From positions 3,871-67,870 of the forward strand of contig DKCH01000021.1 in the NCBI GenBank assembly GCA_002449135.1: DNA of 64,000 nucleotides, read 5' to 3'. The notes under the pieces were generated by a model. It was given only the letters and a program-made list of their open reading frames with translations, was not told the DNA's origin and searched no databases. Made by a program: the position numbers and the translations under genes. How positions within the stretch are numbered: the first letter of the stretch is position 1; each line of letters begins with the position of its first letter. The stretch comes from Caryophanales bacterium UBA6879 (GTDB taxonomy: Bacteria > Bacillota_I > Bacilli_A > RFN20 > CAG-288). Shown here in pieces: positions 1 through 7,563 of this stretch.

Positions 1-505
1 TCATCTTTTCTTCTACACGTTTCATGATTTCTTCACGTGCTTCAGAAGTGGACATGTTAGCAACTTTTTGTAACTTATCAATAATAGAATCTAAATTAGT
101 TTGAACATCTTGTTGTTTTTTCATTAATTCAGCAGATTTTGTTTCATAATCAGCCTTAGCTTGATCCAAAAGATTTTCCTTATTTACTAACATTTGATCT
201 CTTCTATCAATAGCGGCTTCACGTTGATCTAATTTCTTTTCTTGCTCAACAATTGAAGACTTTCTTTCTTTAATGTCTTGTTCAGCAATAGACTTTAATT
301 CAGCAATTTCAGCTTTAGCATCTAATTTAGCATTCATTAAAAGTTTATCAGCCTTAACTTCGGCATCCTTCAATAATTTTTCAGCATCTTTTTGTCCCTT
401 ATTATTTTTTCTTTTAACAAGGAAAAAGGCTACACAAGTAGCAATACTGGCACCAATAAATAAACCGATAATGATGCCAACAACCCAAATAACAGGTTCA
501 CTCAT
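1..505 (-). CDS. rny: Ribonuclease Y, N-terminal part (gene runs off the window)
   Basis: RNase Y is a membrane-anchored endoribonuclease that starts mRNA decay in Firmicutes. The minus-strand reading frame starts at the ATG at 505 and stays open to base 1, giving 168 residues. It shows one N-terminal membrane helix (about residues 4-26), then KRKNNKGQKDAE and a long Lys/Glu/Ala-rich coiled coil, which is the typical start of the family. The KH and HD domains would lie outside the window. A good Shine-Dalgarno (GGAAA) lies just upstream of the start. It diverges from ssrA. Identification rests on the membrane-helix plus coiled-coil architecture only. Confidence 0.85.
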   Translation of the reverse strand, partial: MSEPVIWVVGIIIGLFIGASIATCVAFFLVKRKNNKGQKDAEKLLKDAEVKADKLLMNAKLDAKAEIAELKSIAEQDIKERKSSIVEQEKKLDQREAAIDRRDQMLVNKENLLDQAKADYETKSAELMKKQQDVQTNLDSIIDKLQKVANMSTSEAREEIMKRVEEKM

Positions 506-701
506 TTAAAATATTTCCTTTCATTTATGTAAAAAATTTAATATCAATTTAAAACTTTAAAAATGACTTAAGTGAATATAATAGTAAAGATATATAAATA
601 AAAGATTCTTAAAAGTTTAGAAATGTATATTAAAGTACTTACGTACAATAAAATTATAAGTGTTAAAAAATTAAAAAACAATATTTTAAGATTACAACAC
701 A

Positions 702-729
702 TTGAAAATAAAAAAATTTTTGCTAAAAT
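702..729 (+). promoter_or_regulatory. Candidate ssrA promoter
   Basis: TTGAAA at 702-707 and TAAAAT at 724-729 are separated by 16 bases and would start transcription about 20 bases before the mature tmRNA 5' end. This is a weak call because the surrounding sequence is AT-rich. The rest of 506-758 shows no gene. Confidence 0.35.
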
Positions 730-758
730 AATAAAGCAAAAGAAACGATTTGCAAATT

Positions 759-1163
759 GGGGATGTTCAGGTTTCGACAGATAAAGAGGAGCCTCAAGCG
801 CAGCGGAGTAGTTAGCCTTACTAACCTAAGCACGATAAATGCCAAAAAGAATTTTATCCCATTTATGCAAGCCAACAATATGATGGCTTGTGCTTGCTAG
901 TTTCTAGCTTATAGCATTAAACTACATCGATAGTTTACATAAACGTCTATAATCTATCGCTAAACTGTTCGGATCTTTATAGGCGTAACCAAGAATAGTT
1001 AGTTTAAAATCCGATAATCGGTTTTAAATGAAAATTAAAGGTTATCAACTAAATAAGATTTCTTCGTCTATTAGAAGCTTATTTAGAAACAAAATAGACT
1101 AAGCTGTAGTGATTTTGGCGGGGCTTTATTTGGACAGGAGTTCGATTCTCCTCATCTCCACCA
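759..1163 (+). ncRNA. ssrA: tmRNA (ssrA)
   Basis: This RNA rescues stalled ribosomes and tags the nascent peptide for proteolysis. The 5' end GGGGATG pairs with CATCTCC before an encoded ACCA 3' end, and the T-arm GGACAGGAGTTCGATTCTCC is intact, so it is one-piece with the usual tRNA-like domain. The sequence TTTCGACAG near the 5' end is also characteristic. The tag frame reads from a GCC resume codon at about 841: AKNFIPFMQANNMMACAC followed by TAG. The last codons sit in a GCAAGCCA/TGGCTTGTGC hairpin. The Ala-Cys-Ala-Cys end is unusual, since most tags end in Ala-Leu-Ala-Ala or a close relative. The gene directly abuts an island of decayed mobile DNA. Confidence 0.95.
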
Positions 1164-2479
1164 TCATGTACTTATATTTTAATACTATAAAAGGTGTTGA
1201 AATTAACCATAAATGCTCGAGAAATCGGACTTTTTATTTTAAATCATGTTACTATTAGAAATTGATTGTACTTTTTAGAAGATTTAGGTGACACGCCTAG
1301 AAATAGTTTTATATTTGCCAATTAGTGGGCATTATAGATAAGTTCTCGAATAAATTTTTCTCTATGTTAAAGTTGATTAGAAAAGTTGAAATATTACAAG
1401 CGACTTAATTAAAGTATAAGATATATCGGTATTAAAGATAAATTATGAATAAAAGAATTGATACTTTGACTATAGTGTTAATCATGCGAATAAAATGAAT
1501 TATGAGATTGAGGACAAAAACTTGGACTAAAGCGTAAAGGAAATAATTATAATGAAAAAATCAATTACTGATAAGGATTTTTTAAAACGAAAGATTGGCA
1601 TTCCTAATAACCTAACAAGCTTACTTCTTTAACAAAAACACAACCTTTTCGAAAAGCACAAAACTTGTTATTGTTGAAACATTGATGCCACTAGATACAG
1701 CCCTATTTTTATTGCTCTTTTTATAATCGTATTTATGGATATAAAGATGAAGCACTAAAAATCCTAAAAGAAATAACAAACAACATACTCTTAAAGATTT
1801 GAAAATTGGATTACAAGAAGTTCATAATAAACGTGTAAATATTAATTCAAATAAAAAAAGGTGATATTGTCAAAAAATTTAATTTAATCAAAAAAATTTA
1901 CTAAAAATGGAATAGCTTTTCTACATGTTATAAATAAGATAATTAGAAAAAAGAAGTCGTCTTGTGATTCTGATATTGAATTTTATACTTTAGCAGTAAA
2001 TGATTTTAAAAAATAAATAAATCTTCAATGGTTGTAATTACTAATAGTAAATTTGCTGAATATTGTGCAAATTTAATGGGTATTAAAAATATTGTAATAT
2101 CTCAAAGGTATGCTAATAAGAGTAAATGGATAGAAGAAATTAAAAAATCAATAAAGTAATAATTATGAGTTTCTTTTAACTAATTAAAGATATTCATTGT
2201 GCATTTTTATTTTGTCTCACAAGGTCATAATATCCTTCGATTAACATTTAATTCCCTTACCACTTTCGATAATTACACATCATAACGATTTAATAATTCT
2301 AATGCGGTTTTAATTTATTTAAGCTTGTAAATAGCCTGTCCTTTCTATATTTAATCCAATTTTTTTCTACACTCACATAAATATATTTTATATACGTGAT
2401 TAACAGAACAAAGGATGTAAACTAGTACTTATTTGAAGTTAGAAATTAAACAGTATATTTTTTAGTGACTTTATCACTA
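1164..2479. other. Decayed, mostly non-coding DNA 3' of ssrA
   Basis: No intact gene of normal size is visible. All frames are broken by stops, but short open pieces remain, such as 26 codons from the ATG at 1552 and 43 codons at 2029-2160. The second encodes MVVITNSKFAEYCANL at its start; I do not recognise it. The IS-like piece listed separately lies inside this stretch. The position directly behind a tmRNA gene, a common phage integration target, and the terminase relic just downstream suggest a rotting prophage or island. Confidence 0.6.
2190..2344 (-). pseudogene. Remnant resembling IS3-family transposase OrfA
   Basis: Read on the minus strand, one frame gives IKTALELLNRYDV, then a stop, then LSKVVRELN, with further stops around it. 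This matches the usual start of IS3/IS150-type OrfA helix-turn-helix proteins (KAVELY..YD....VIRELGYPS). At least four in-frame stops show that it is dead. The resemblance covers only about 35 residues, so the call is tentative. Confidence 0.35.
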
Positions 2480-2737
2480 TTCAGTCGTGGTTTTAAGGAT
2501 ATCAGTCTGTCGACGGAGACACTGATAAAACTCGTATTGGAGCAGAAGATAGCACACTGCGGAAATGTTTCGCTCTGATGGATGATGAATAAAGTGTATG
2601 TTCAAACATACTTAACAGTAAACATCAAGATGGACAAGGAAAAGTCCACAAAGAGAATAGATGGAGCGGTAACGACCATTATGGCACTTGGTCAAACAAT
2701 CCAAGACAAAGACTCAATTGATAACGTATATAACTAA
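2480..2737 (+). pseudogene. Phage terminase large subunit, C-terminal remnant with in-frame TGA
   Basis: One frame reads FSRGFKDISLSTETLIKLVL, then EQKIAHCGNVSL, TGA, WMMNKVYVQ, and later KMDKEKSTKRIDGAVTTIMA up to a TAA at 2735-2737. This is the C-terminal nuclease end of HK97-type large terminases, where the family has LVLEGKI.HGGNPVLRWM and DKEKSTEKIDGVVALIMALG. The TGA at 2576-2578 stands where the family has Arg, so a CGA to TGA change fits. No upstream ATPase part is recognisable. It is a fossil of a prophage next to ssrA. Confidence 0.75.
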
Positions 2738-2784
2738 TGCGAAATCATCGTAATTTAGAAAAATGTAACCTTGTTTTATTTGCT

Positions 2785-2860
2785 AAAGTGTAAAAATGGC
2801 ACTCTTACAAATATTAAAAAGTGTTAAAATGACACCGAAACACTTGTAATTTTGGTGTCA
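2785..2860 (+). promoter_or_regulatory. Operator array upstream of the HTH-MntA/HepT operon
   Basis: Two near-identical direct repeats, AAAGTGTAAAAATGGCAC (2785-2802) and AAAGTGTTAAAATGACAC (2818-2835), lie 33 bp apart, about three helical turns. Each has GTG/CAC-type inverted ends. A perfect 7-bp inverted repeat, TGACACC (2830-2836) and GGTGTCA (2854-2860), overlaps the second. This fits cooperative binding by the HTH domain of the antitoxin encoded just downstream, that is autoregulation. Confidence 0.6.
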
Positions 2861-2889
2861 ATATGGTAAAAATTTAAGAGGTGGTAAAA

Positions 2890-3360
2890 ATGACATTAAA
2901 ACAATTAAGAACTGAAAAAGGAATTACACAAGCCAAATGCGCGGAATTATTTCAAGTATCCCTGCGGACATATAAACGATACGAGTCCAATGAAACCAAG
3001 ATTAACCCTCTAAAGTATCAATATTTATTACAAAGATTGAGCGAGTATGGAAGGATTGATGAAGACCACGGGATATTGTCTATAGACCAAATAAAAAAAA
3101 TATGTGGAGAAATATTCAAGGATTATTCTGTGGAATACTGCTACCTATTTGGATCCTATGCCAAAGGCAAAGCGACAGAAAAAAGCGATGTCGATTTGCT
3201 TGTCGCAATGCCAGTTGACGGAATGAAATTCTTCGAACTCATAGAGATATTGAGAGAACAATTAAAGAAGAAAATCGACCTACTGGATATAGCACAGTTA
3301 GATAATAATCCCACACTTGTAAAAGAAATATTAAAGAACGGCATAAAGATCTATGGATAA
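2890..3360 (+). CDS. mntA: HTH-MNT nucleotidyltransferase antitoxin (MntA-like) with fused XRE domain
   Basis: This is the antitoxin of a HEPN/MNT (type VII) toxin-antitoxin pair; in characterised systems MntA AMPylates and so disarms the HepT RNase. Residues 1-55 form an XRE-type helix-turn-helix (KGITQAKCAELFQVSLRTYK). Residues 75-156 are a minimal nucleotidyltransferase with GSYA (88-91) and the metal-binding pair D100 and D102. I place the start at ATG 2890, because AAGAGGTGG at 2875-2883 is its Shine-Dalgarno; a longer reading from GTG 2881 would start inside it. The stop overlaps hepT by 8 bases. Codon use (more GAC, AAG, ATA, CGG) differs from neighbours, suggesting acquisition. The fused HTH probably makes it the autorepressor. 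Confidence 0.85.
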   Translation: MTLKQLRTEKGITQAKCAELFQVSLRTYKRYESNETKINPLKYQYLLQRLSEYGRIDEDHGILSIDQIKKICGEIFKDYSVEYCYLFGSYAKGKATEKSDVDLLVAMPVDGMKFFELIEILREQLKKKIDLLDIAQLDNNPTLVKEILKNGIKIYG

Positions 3361-3688
3361 CATAAAAAACGATAAATACTATCTTGAAAAAATCATATCG
3401 GACTTGGAGTTCATAATAGAACACACCAAAGGAAAAACAAAAAACGAAATAGAAAACAACGATTTACTTGTCGATTCTATTATGTTTCGCATCATTCAAA
3501 TTGCAGAGAAAAACAGCCGCCTATCAGAAGAGTTCAAAAAAGAGTATAACGAGATTCCTTGGGTGGCAATCAAAGGAATGCGTAACAAAATATTCCATGA
3601 TTATGGTGTCGTAAATATGGTTATTATTTATGACACGGTAACACGATGGATACCAGAGATGTACGAAAAATTAATAATGATACAATGA
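3353..3688 (+). CDS. hepT: HepT-like HEPN RNase toxin
   Basis: This 111-residue all-helical protein has the HEPN active-site motif R77-N-K-I-F-H82-D-Y84, an exact RX4HXY. The Arg and His form the RNase centre, and the Tyr is the residue AMPylated by MntA in the characterised Shewanella system. MRNKIFHDYGVVN is the typical HepT segment. The ATG lies inside the end of mntA, so the two are translationally coupled, with antitoxin first. The motif is intact, so the toxin is probably active. Its own stop overlaps the start of a truncated phosphoesterase gene in an ATGA arrangement. Confidence 0.88.
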   Translation: MDNIKNDKYYLEKIISDLEFIIEHTKGKTKNEIENNDLLVDSIMFRIIQIAEKNSRLSEEFKKEYNEIPWVAIKGMRNKIFHDYGVVNMVIIYDTVTRWIPEMYEKLIMIQ

Positions 3689-3765
3689 GATATTATGTGC
3701 TAAATGATATTCACGGATTTTATTTTGAACTATATGTGGCTCTGAAGGAAAAATTGTTTTATTAA
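3685..3765 (+). pseudogene. Truncated calcineurin-like phosphoesterase, 26 codons left
   Basis: The ATG overlaps the hepT TGA (ATGA). The frame reads MRYYVLNDIHGFYFELYVAL and then EKLFY before TAA. This is the N-terminal metal-binding strand of calcineurin-like Ser/Thr phosphatases, which begin MRYYV.SDIHG with a D-x-H motif (D9 and H11 here). All other metal and catalytic motifs are absent, and the sequence after the stop does not continue the family. It was probably the third gene of the toxin-antitoxin operon before truncation. Confidence 0.6.
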
Positions 3766-4230
3766 AAATAAAATATTTTTTTTACCAATTGGTGTCAATC
3801 ATGCGGATAAAATTTAACTATTTCACCATCAAAAATTATAATTTAGATAACTCTAGAATATCCTCAAATAAATTATTAAGACGATGGGCTATAGTCACTT
3901 TTTTATTTTACAAGAAATATAAAATATAAAAACCTCAATAAAATCAGCACTTCCTATAGATATCGTATTACTAGTAAGGGTAGTTTTGTACCAATATAAT
4001 ATTAAAAATAAATAATTAGATTTTAGATTATTTTTTATCAAACTTTTTTATTATAAAATTTATTTTAAATATATACATTTAATTTTGTATCAATCAAATT
4101 AGTTAAATATATTAAATTAAATTTAACTTCTATAAAAACTTTTTTAATAAAAATCTATCAGCTTTAAAAAAGCATTTATAAAAGTATTTTCTAAAATTGA
4201 TATATAATAAAAAAATAGGAGGATTTAAAA
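3766..4230. other. AT-rich gap without a recognisable gene
   Basis: No open frame or RNA gene is visible. It contains the right copy of a 22-bp repeat (3792-3813), whose near-identical partner is at 1475-1496. The right end holds the promoter region and Shine-Dalgarno (ATAGGAGG) of the glutaredoxin-like gene. Confidence 0.6.
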
Positions 4231-4551
4231 ATGATAACAATTTATGGAAGTGAAATGTGCCCAAATTGCATAGAATGTAAAAGAAACTTTGATTTTTACA
4301 AAATACCTTATAAATATATAGACATCAATCAATCTTTAAAAAATCTAAAAGACTTTTTAGTTTACAGAGATAATCTACCTATTTATGATGAATGTAAAAG
4401 AAACCATAGAATAGGTATACCTACATTAGTTAAAGACAATGGTGAAGCTTTCCTTACATGGGAATCTTATTTAAAAGATCAAGGATACAAAGTCTTAGAT
4501 TTAAATAATGAAGAAAAAAGTTCCTGTTCATTAAAAAATAAAAACTGTTAA
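4231..4551 (+). CDS. Glutaredoxin-like thioredoxin-fold protein
   Basis: This 106-residue cytoplasmic protein begins with a beta strand and a C10-P-N-C13 redox motif, followed by a helix and an Ile-Pro at 63-64 that matches the cis-Pro of the fold. The order fits a glutaredoxin or NrdH-like disulfide reductase. The C-terminal tail adds three more cysteines (CSLKNKNC region), which is unusual. A strong AGGAGG lies 8 bases before the ATG. It is followed by a terminator shared with the converging lipoprotein gene. The substrate cannot be told from the sequence. Confidence 0.7.
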   Translation: MITIYGSEMCPNCIECKRNFDFYKIPYKYIDINQSLKNLKDFLVYRDNLPIYDECKRNHRIGIPTLVKDNGEAFLTWESYLKDQGYKVLDLNNEEKSSCSLKNKNC

Positions 4552-4557
4552 TCAAAA

Positions 4558-4632
4558 ATAAAAACCACTAGTAAATACAATTATCTTAAATATTTAATTT
4601 AATGTATTAATTCTAGTGGTTTTTTATTTTAT
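4558..4632. terminator. Bidirectional rho-independent terminator
   Basis: AAAACCACTAG (4561-4571) pairs with CTAGTGGTTTT (4613-4623), with further pairing inside (TAAATACA with TGTATTAA) and runs of A before and T after. It sits between two converging genes and can serve both strands. Confidence 0.8.
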
Positions 4633-4636
4633 TTTT

Positions 4637-6502
4637 TTACTTTAATAAGTCTTTAAATTCACTTGGAGCAGTATAATTTTCACCATCATCAGTAACAGTT
4701 AAAGTTAGACTAACTTTGAAAGTTAAACTTTTATTTTCATAAGTTACATTAGTTCCTTCTAATGTAGTAGTAAAAACACCTTCAAAATTAATAGAGATGC
4801 TTTCTAAGCTATTATTATTAAAATTATAAACAAACTTAGAATCATTAATTTCAACACTATCTTTTTGATAAGTTCCAAGAACTTTAATATTATTTTTTAA
4901 AGTTGGATCTAATCTTACTAAGGAATTAACTGAATCAAGATAATCTGTTACAAAACTATTATTAACAATTAAATGATAAGAGGTAGCTGTAATTTGTTGA
5001 TCATCATTTTTAGTTGTATTTTCAGTTATAGCACCAACATTACTAGTATTAAGTAAACTATTATCAGGTAAGAAATAATACTTATCAGTATCTAAAGGAT
5101 TTGTTACTTTAGTTCCTTTATCATTTATAAGGTTATTCTCAACATCATAAACAGTTTTATCACTTAGTACTCCTCTAGTACGTTTATAATCTTCAACCTT
5201 ATCACCATAGAAATCATCACTTTTATAATTAGAATCAACTTCTAATTGATTATTATAATAAACTGTTCCATCTTTAACATTTCTCTTTGTCTTACCTTTA
5301 ACAGTTGCACTTCTTGCTAAAGAGGTAGCTCCTTCATCTAATTCTGTTTTTAATTCATAATCATAAGAAGAATTAGCTAAGGCTTTATAAGCATTAATAT
5401 TATTTTTAATAGTATTTAAATCACTATTAACTTCAGCTTCTCCAAGAATTAAGCCAGGAATCACTGGTTCAGTAATAGGTAAACTTGAAGCATTAACATT
5501 TGTAAAAGTTAAACTATAAGTTAAATCAAAGTTTACTTTTGATACACTGATTTTAAAAGAATAAGTATATGTCTTTAAATAACCATCATCATCAAAAGAA
5601 ACATATTGTTTAAAGTTAGCATCAGTATCAGGAATACTAACACCAAAAATTGCTTTTACTATAGGATTATCGACATTTGAAGCAACAACTGAAGCAATAG
5701 AAGAGAAATTAGCAGTAGTCTTAAGTTCGTATTTATTACCACTAACTTTTGTTAAACTCTTAATATCACTATCCTCATAAGTAAATAATGACTTAGCAAA
5801 AGAAGAAGACTCATATTTGAAATTAGGATTATTTTCTGACTTAAACTTAGTTACTTCATTATTTTCGTTTAAAGTAATGTCATAAACATTATCACCTTTT
5901 TTATATTCATATAAAGTGCCATCATTAAATAAAGCACCTGAATTAGTGTGATTTTCTAAATAACTAACTTCTTCATTTTTGTTATATTTAACATCACCAA
6001 TAGTTTTTCCATCAAGTTGCTTAGCAACACCAGTAATAGTAGCATTAGCAGTAGTTTCAAAAGTATATGAAAAATTATTAGCAGTAGTAATTGTCTTATT
6101 TCTCGCTTGATTAAAATAAGTTACACTATCAACATATTTAGCATAAATAGTTAAATTCTTATTAATGGTTAATGGGAAAGTTGCTTTTGTGGTGTATGTA
6201 TTATCTAAATACCAACCGGCAAAAATATATCCATCTTTGTCTGGGGCAGTAGGCTCAGAAAGCTTCTCACCTTCTTTAACTGTTGTACTTGGTAAATTAG
6301 TTCCATTAAAAGTAACAACAAATTGTTTAGCAATCGAAGTACTAGAACTTATAGAATTAACTGAATTATCACTATTAGAACTACTAGAACTTACAGAAGT
6401 AACTGAATTGTTAATAGAAGTAGATGGTGTCTTTTCTTCACCACATGAAGATAAAGCAAGACTTAAAATTGATAAAGATAAAAGTAAAATTGATTTTTTC
6501 AT
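4637..6502 (-). CDS. Surface lipoprotein with one InlB-type (Listeria-Bacteroides) repeat
   Basis: This 621-residue lipoprotein has a signal peptide ending in a lipobox L-S-S-C20, then a Ser/Thr/Asn-rich linker (about 24-58). Residues 61-123 form one Listeria-Bacteroides (Flg_new) repeat with the hallmark GYIFAGWY at 91-98 and a closing LTIYAKY. The remaining roughly 500 residues are beta-rich, with Asn/Lys/Thr, and I do not recognise them. The repeat is common in cell-surface and adhesion proteins, so an envelope role is inferred. It is a single gene ended by the shared terminator at 4558-4632. Confidence 0.75.
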   Translation of the reverse strand: MKKSILLLSLSILSLALSSCGEEKTPSTSINNSVTSVSSSSSNSDNSVNSISSSTSIAKQFVVTFNGTNLPSTTVKEGEKLSEPTAPDKDGYIFAGWYLDNTYTTKATFPLTINKNLTIYAKYVDSVTYFNQARNKTITTANNFSYTFETTANATITGVAKQLDGKTIGDVKYNKNEEVSYLENHTNSGALFNDGTLYEYKKGDNVYDITLNENNEVTKFKSENNPNFKYESSSFAKSLFTYEDSDIKSLTKVSGNKYELKTTANFSSIASVVASNVDNPIVKAIFGVSIPDTDANFKQYVSFDDDGYLKTYTYSFKISVSKVNFDLTYSLTFTNVNASSLPITEPVIPGLILGEAEVNSDLNTIKNNINAYKALANSSYDYELKTELDEGATSLARSATVKGKTKRNVKDGTVYYNNQLEVDSNYKSDDFYGDKVEDYKRTRGVLSDKTVYDVENNLINDKGTKVTNPLDTDKYYFLPDNSLLNTSNVGAITENTTKNDDQQITATSYHLIVNNSFVTDYLDSVNSLVRLDPTLKNNIKVLGTYQKDSVEINDSKFVYNFNNNSLESISINFEGVFTTTLEGTNVTYENKSLTFKVSLTLTVTDDGENYTAPSEFKDLLK

Positions 6503-6787
6503 AATAAAATTCTCCGTGTATTTATTTAAGCAATTATGTCAAATTAACTATTACCGCACTAAGGATTAATAGCATCATAACTTTTTAATTAATACATATT
6601 TTTGCTTATAAAATAAGTATTTAAATAAAATAGTTTTTTAGTAAAACAATATGTAAATATTTATTTAATTATTCCCCCTTATATAAAGGATACCCCCCCC
6701 GAGTTATGTTTGTCAATAACTTCATCTAAATTTAAAATATAATTTTATTAAAAGTTGAATTAATCAAATATATTTATTAAACTTAAG
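6503..6787. other. Divergent intergenic region with an 8-base C tract
   Basis: The region separates two divergent genes and carries both promoters, which I cannot place with confidence. Bases 6693-6700 are eight consecutive C, preceded by CCCCC at 6674-6678. Such runs are exceptional in this AT-rich DNA. Confidence 0.7.
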
Positions 6788-7555
6788 ATGATGGATTTAT
6801 TTTATAGATTATTAATTTTCACATTAGCGTTAGTTTTTATTCTTGTTACTTATTTATTAAAAAATAACAATAATACCAGTGCTATCATAGTTTTAATAAT
6901 ATCGGTAATATTATTAATATGGAAATGCCAAGAATTTTCAATAAATATAAAAAACAATAGTGTTTATCCAATTGAATTTAGCCATATTTCTTATTTTGTG
7001 CTTTCAATTATAGCAATACTCGGTTTAAAACCACTTTACCTTTTTGGTGGAAGCTGTGGATTAATTTCTGGAATAGGTTATTACATAACTTTTTTTATCA
7101 GTCCACAAGTAATGCAGCAAACAATGACTACTCCAATTTTAAATAAAGGATTAATTTCTCATAGTTTTTTATTTTTTGCTGGTTTGTTATTAATTTTTAA
7201 TATAAAGAAATTTAAAATTAAAGAATACTATTTTAGTTTCATTGGTTTATCTTTAATATATTTATACGGATTTTTAGCTTTAAATAAAATAATTTTTCCT
7301 AATGCTAAGTCTTCTAATTACGTCTTTTTAAATTTCTTGAGTGCTTATTATCTTTCTTATTTAACTGGCACTATTAATAATCCTTTATATCTAAAAGTTA
7401 TTTTTGTAATTTTCACTTTTATAGTAGTTTCCTCTACCACTTATCTTTTTTATATTTTAAATCAAAAGTTTAAAACAACAAAAGATGCTAAAATTAATGG
7501 GATATTTACATTTTTTGAGCTATACAAACTCAAAAACAGAAAGGAAAACATTTAA
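6788..7555 (+). CDS. Polytopic membrane protein, possibly YwaF/TIGR02206-like
   Basis: The 255-residue protein has about six or seven hydrophobic helices, ends in a basic cytoplasmic tail (KLKNRKENI) and has no signal peptide beyond its first helix. The segments YPIEFSHISYF and HSFLFFAGLLLIF loosely recall the YwaF family of uncharacterised membrane proteins. ATG is possible at 6788 or 6791, and neither has a clear Shine-Dalgarno. The hydrolase gene follows after 8 bases, so the two are probably co-transcribed. Function unknown. Confidence 0.55.
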   Translation: MMDLFYRLLIFTLALVFILVTYLLKNNNNTSAIIVLIISVILLIWKCQEFSINIKNNSVYPIEFSHISYFVLSIIAILGLKPLYLFGGSCGLISGIGYYITFFISPQVMQQTMTTPILNKGLISHSFLFFAGLLLIFNIKKFKIKEYYFSFIGLSLIYLYGFLALNKIIFPNAKSSNYVFLNFLSAYYLSYLTGTINNPLYLKVIFVIFTFIVVSSTTYLFYILNQKFKTTKDAKINGIFTFFELYKLKNRKENI

Positions 7556-7563
7556 TTATTTAT

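Noticed and set aside
2520..2580. CRISPR-like or other array structure in the ssrA island
   Set aside because: No set of equally spaced repeats with unique spacers exists anywhere in the window.
1158..3830. Possible attachment-site duplicate of the ssrA 3' end (CACCATCA at 1160-1167 and again near 3823-3830)
   Set aside because: Only eight bases match and the T-arm sequence is absent at the second site, so chance explains it.
6165..6569. Open frame of 134 codons on the plus strand inside the InlB-repeat lipoprotein gene
   Set aside because: It is antisense to a clear lipoprotein gene, lacks a ribosome binding site, and its Leu/Glu-rich pattern mirrors the Ser/Asn repeats of the real gene.
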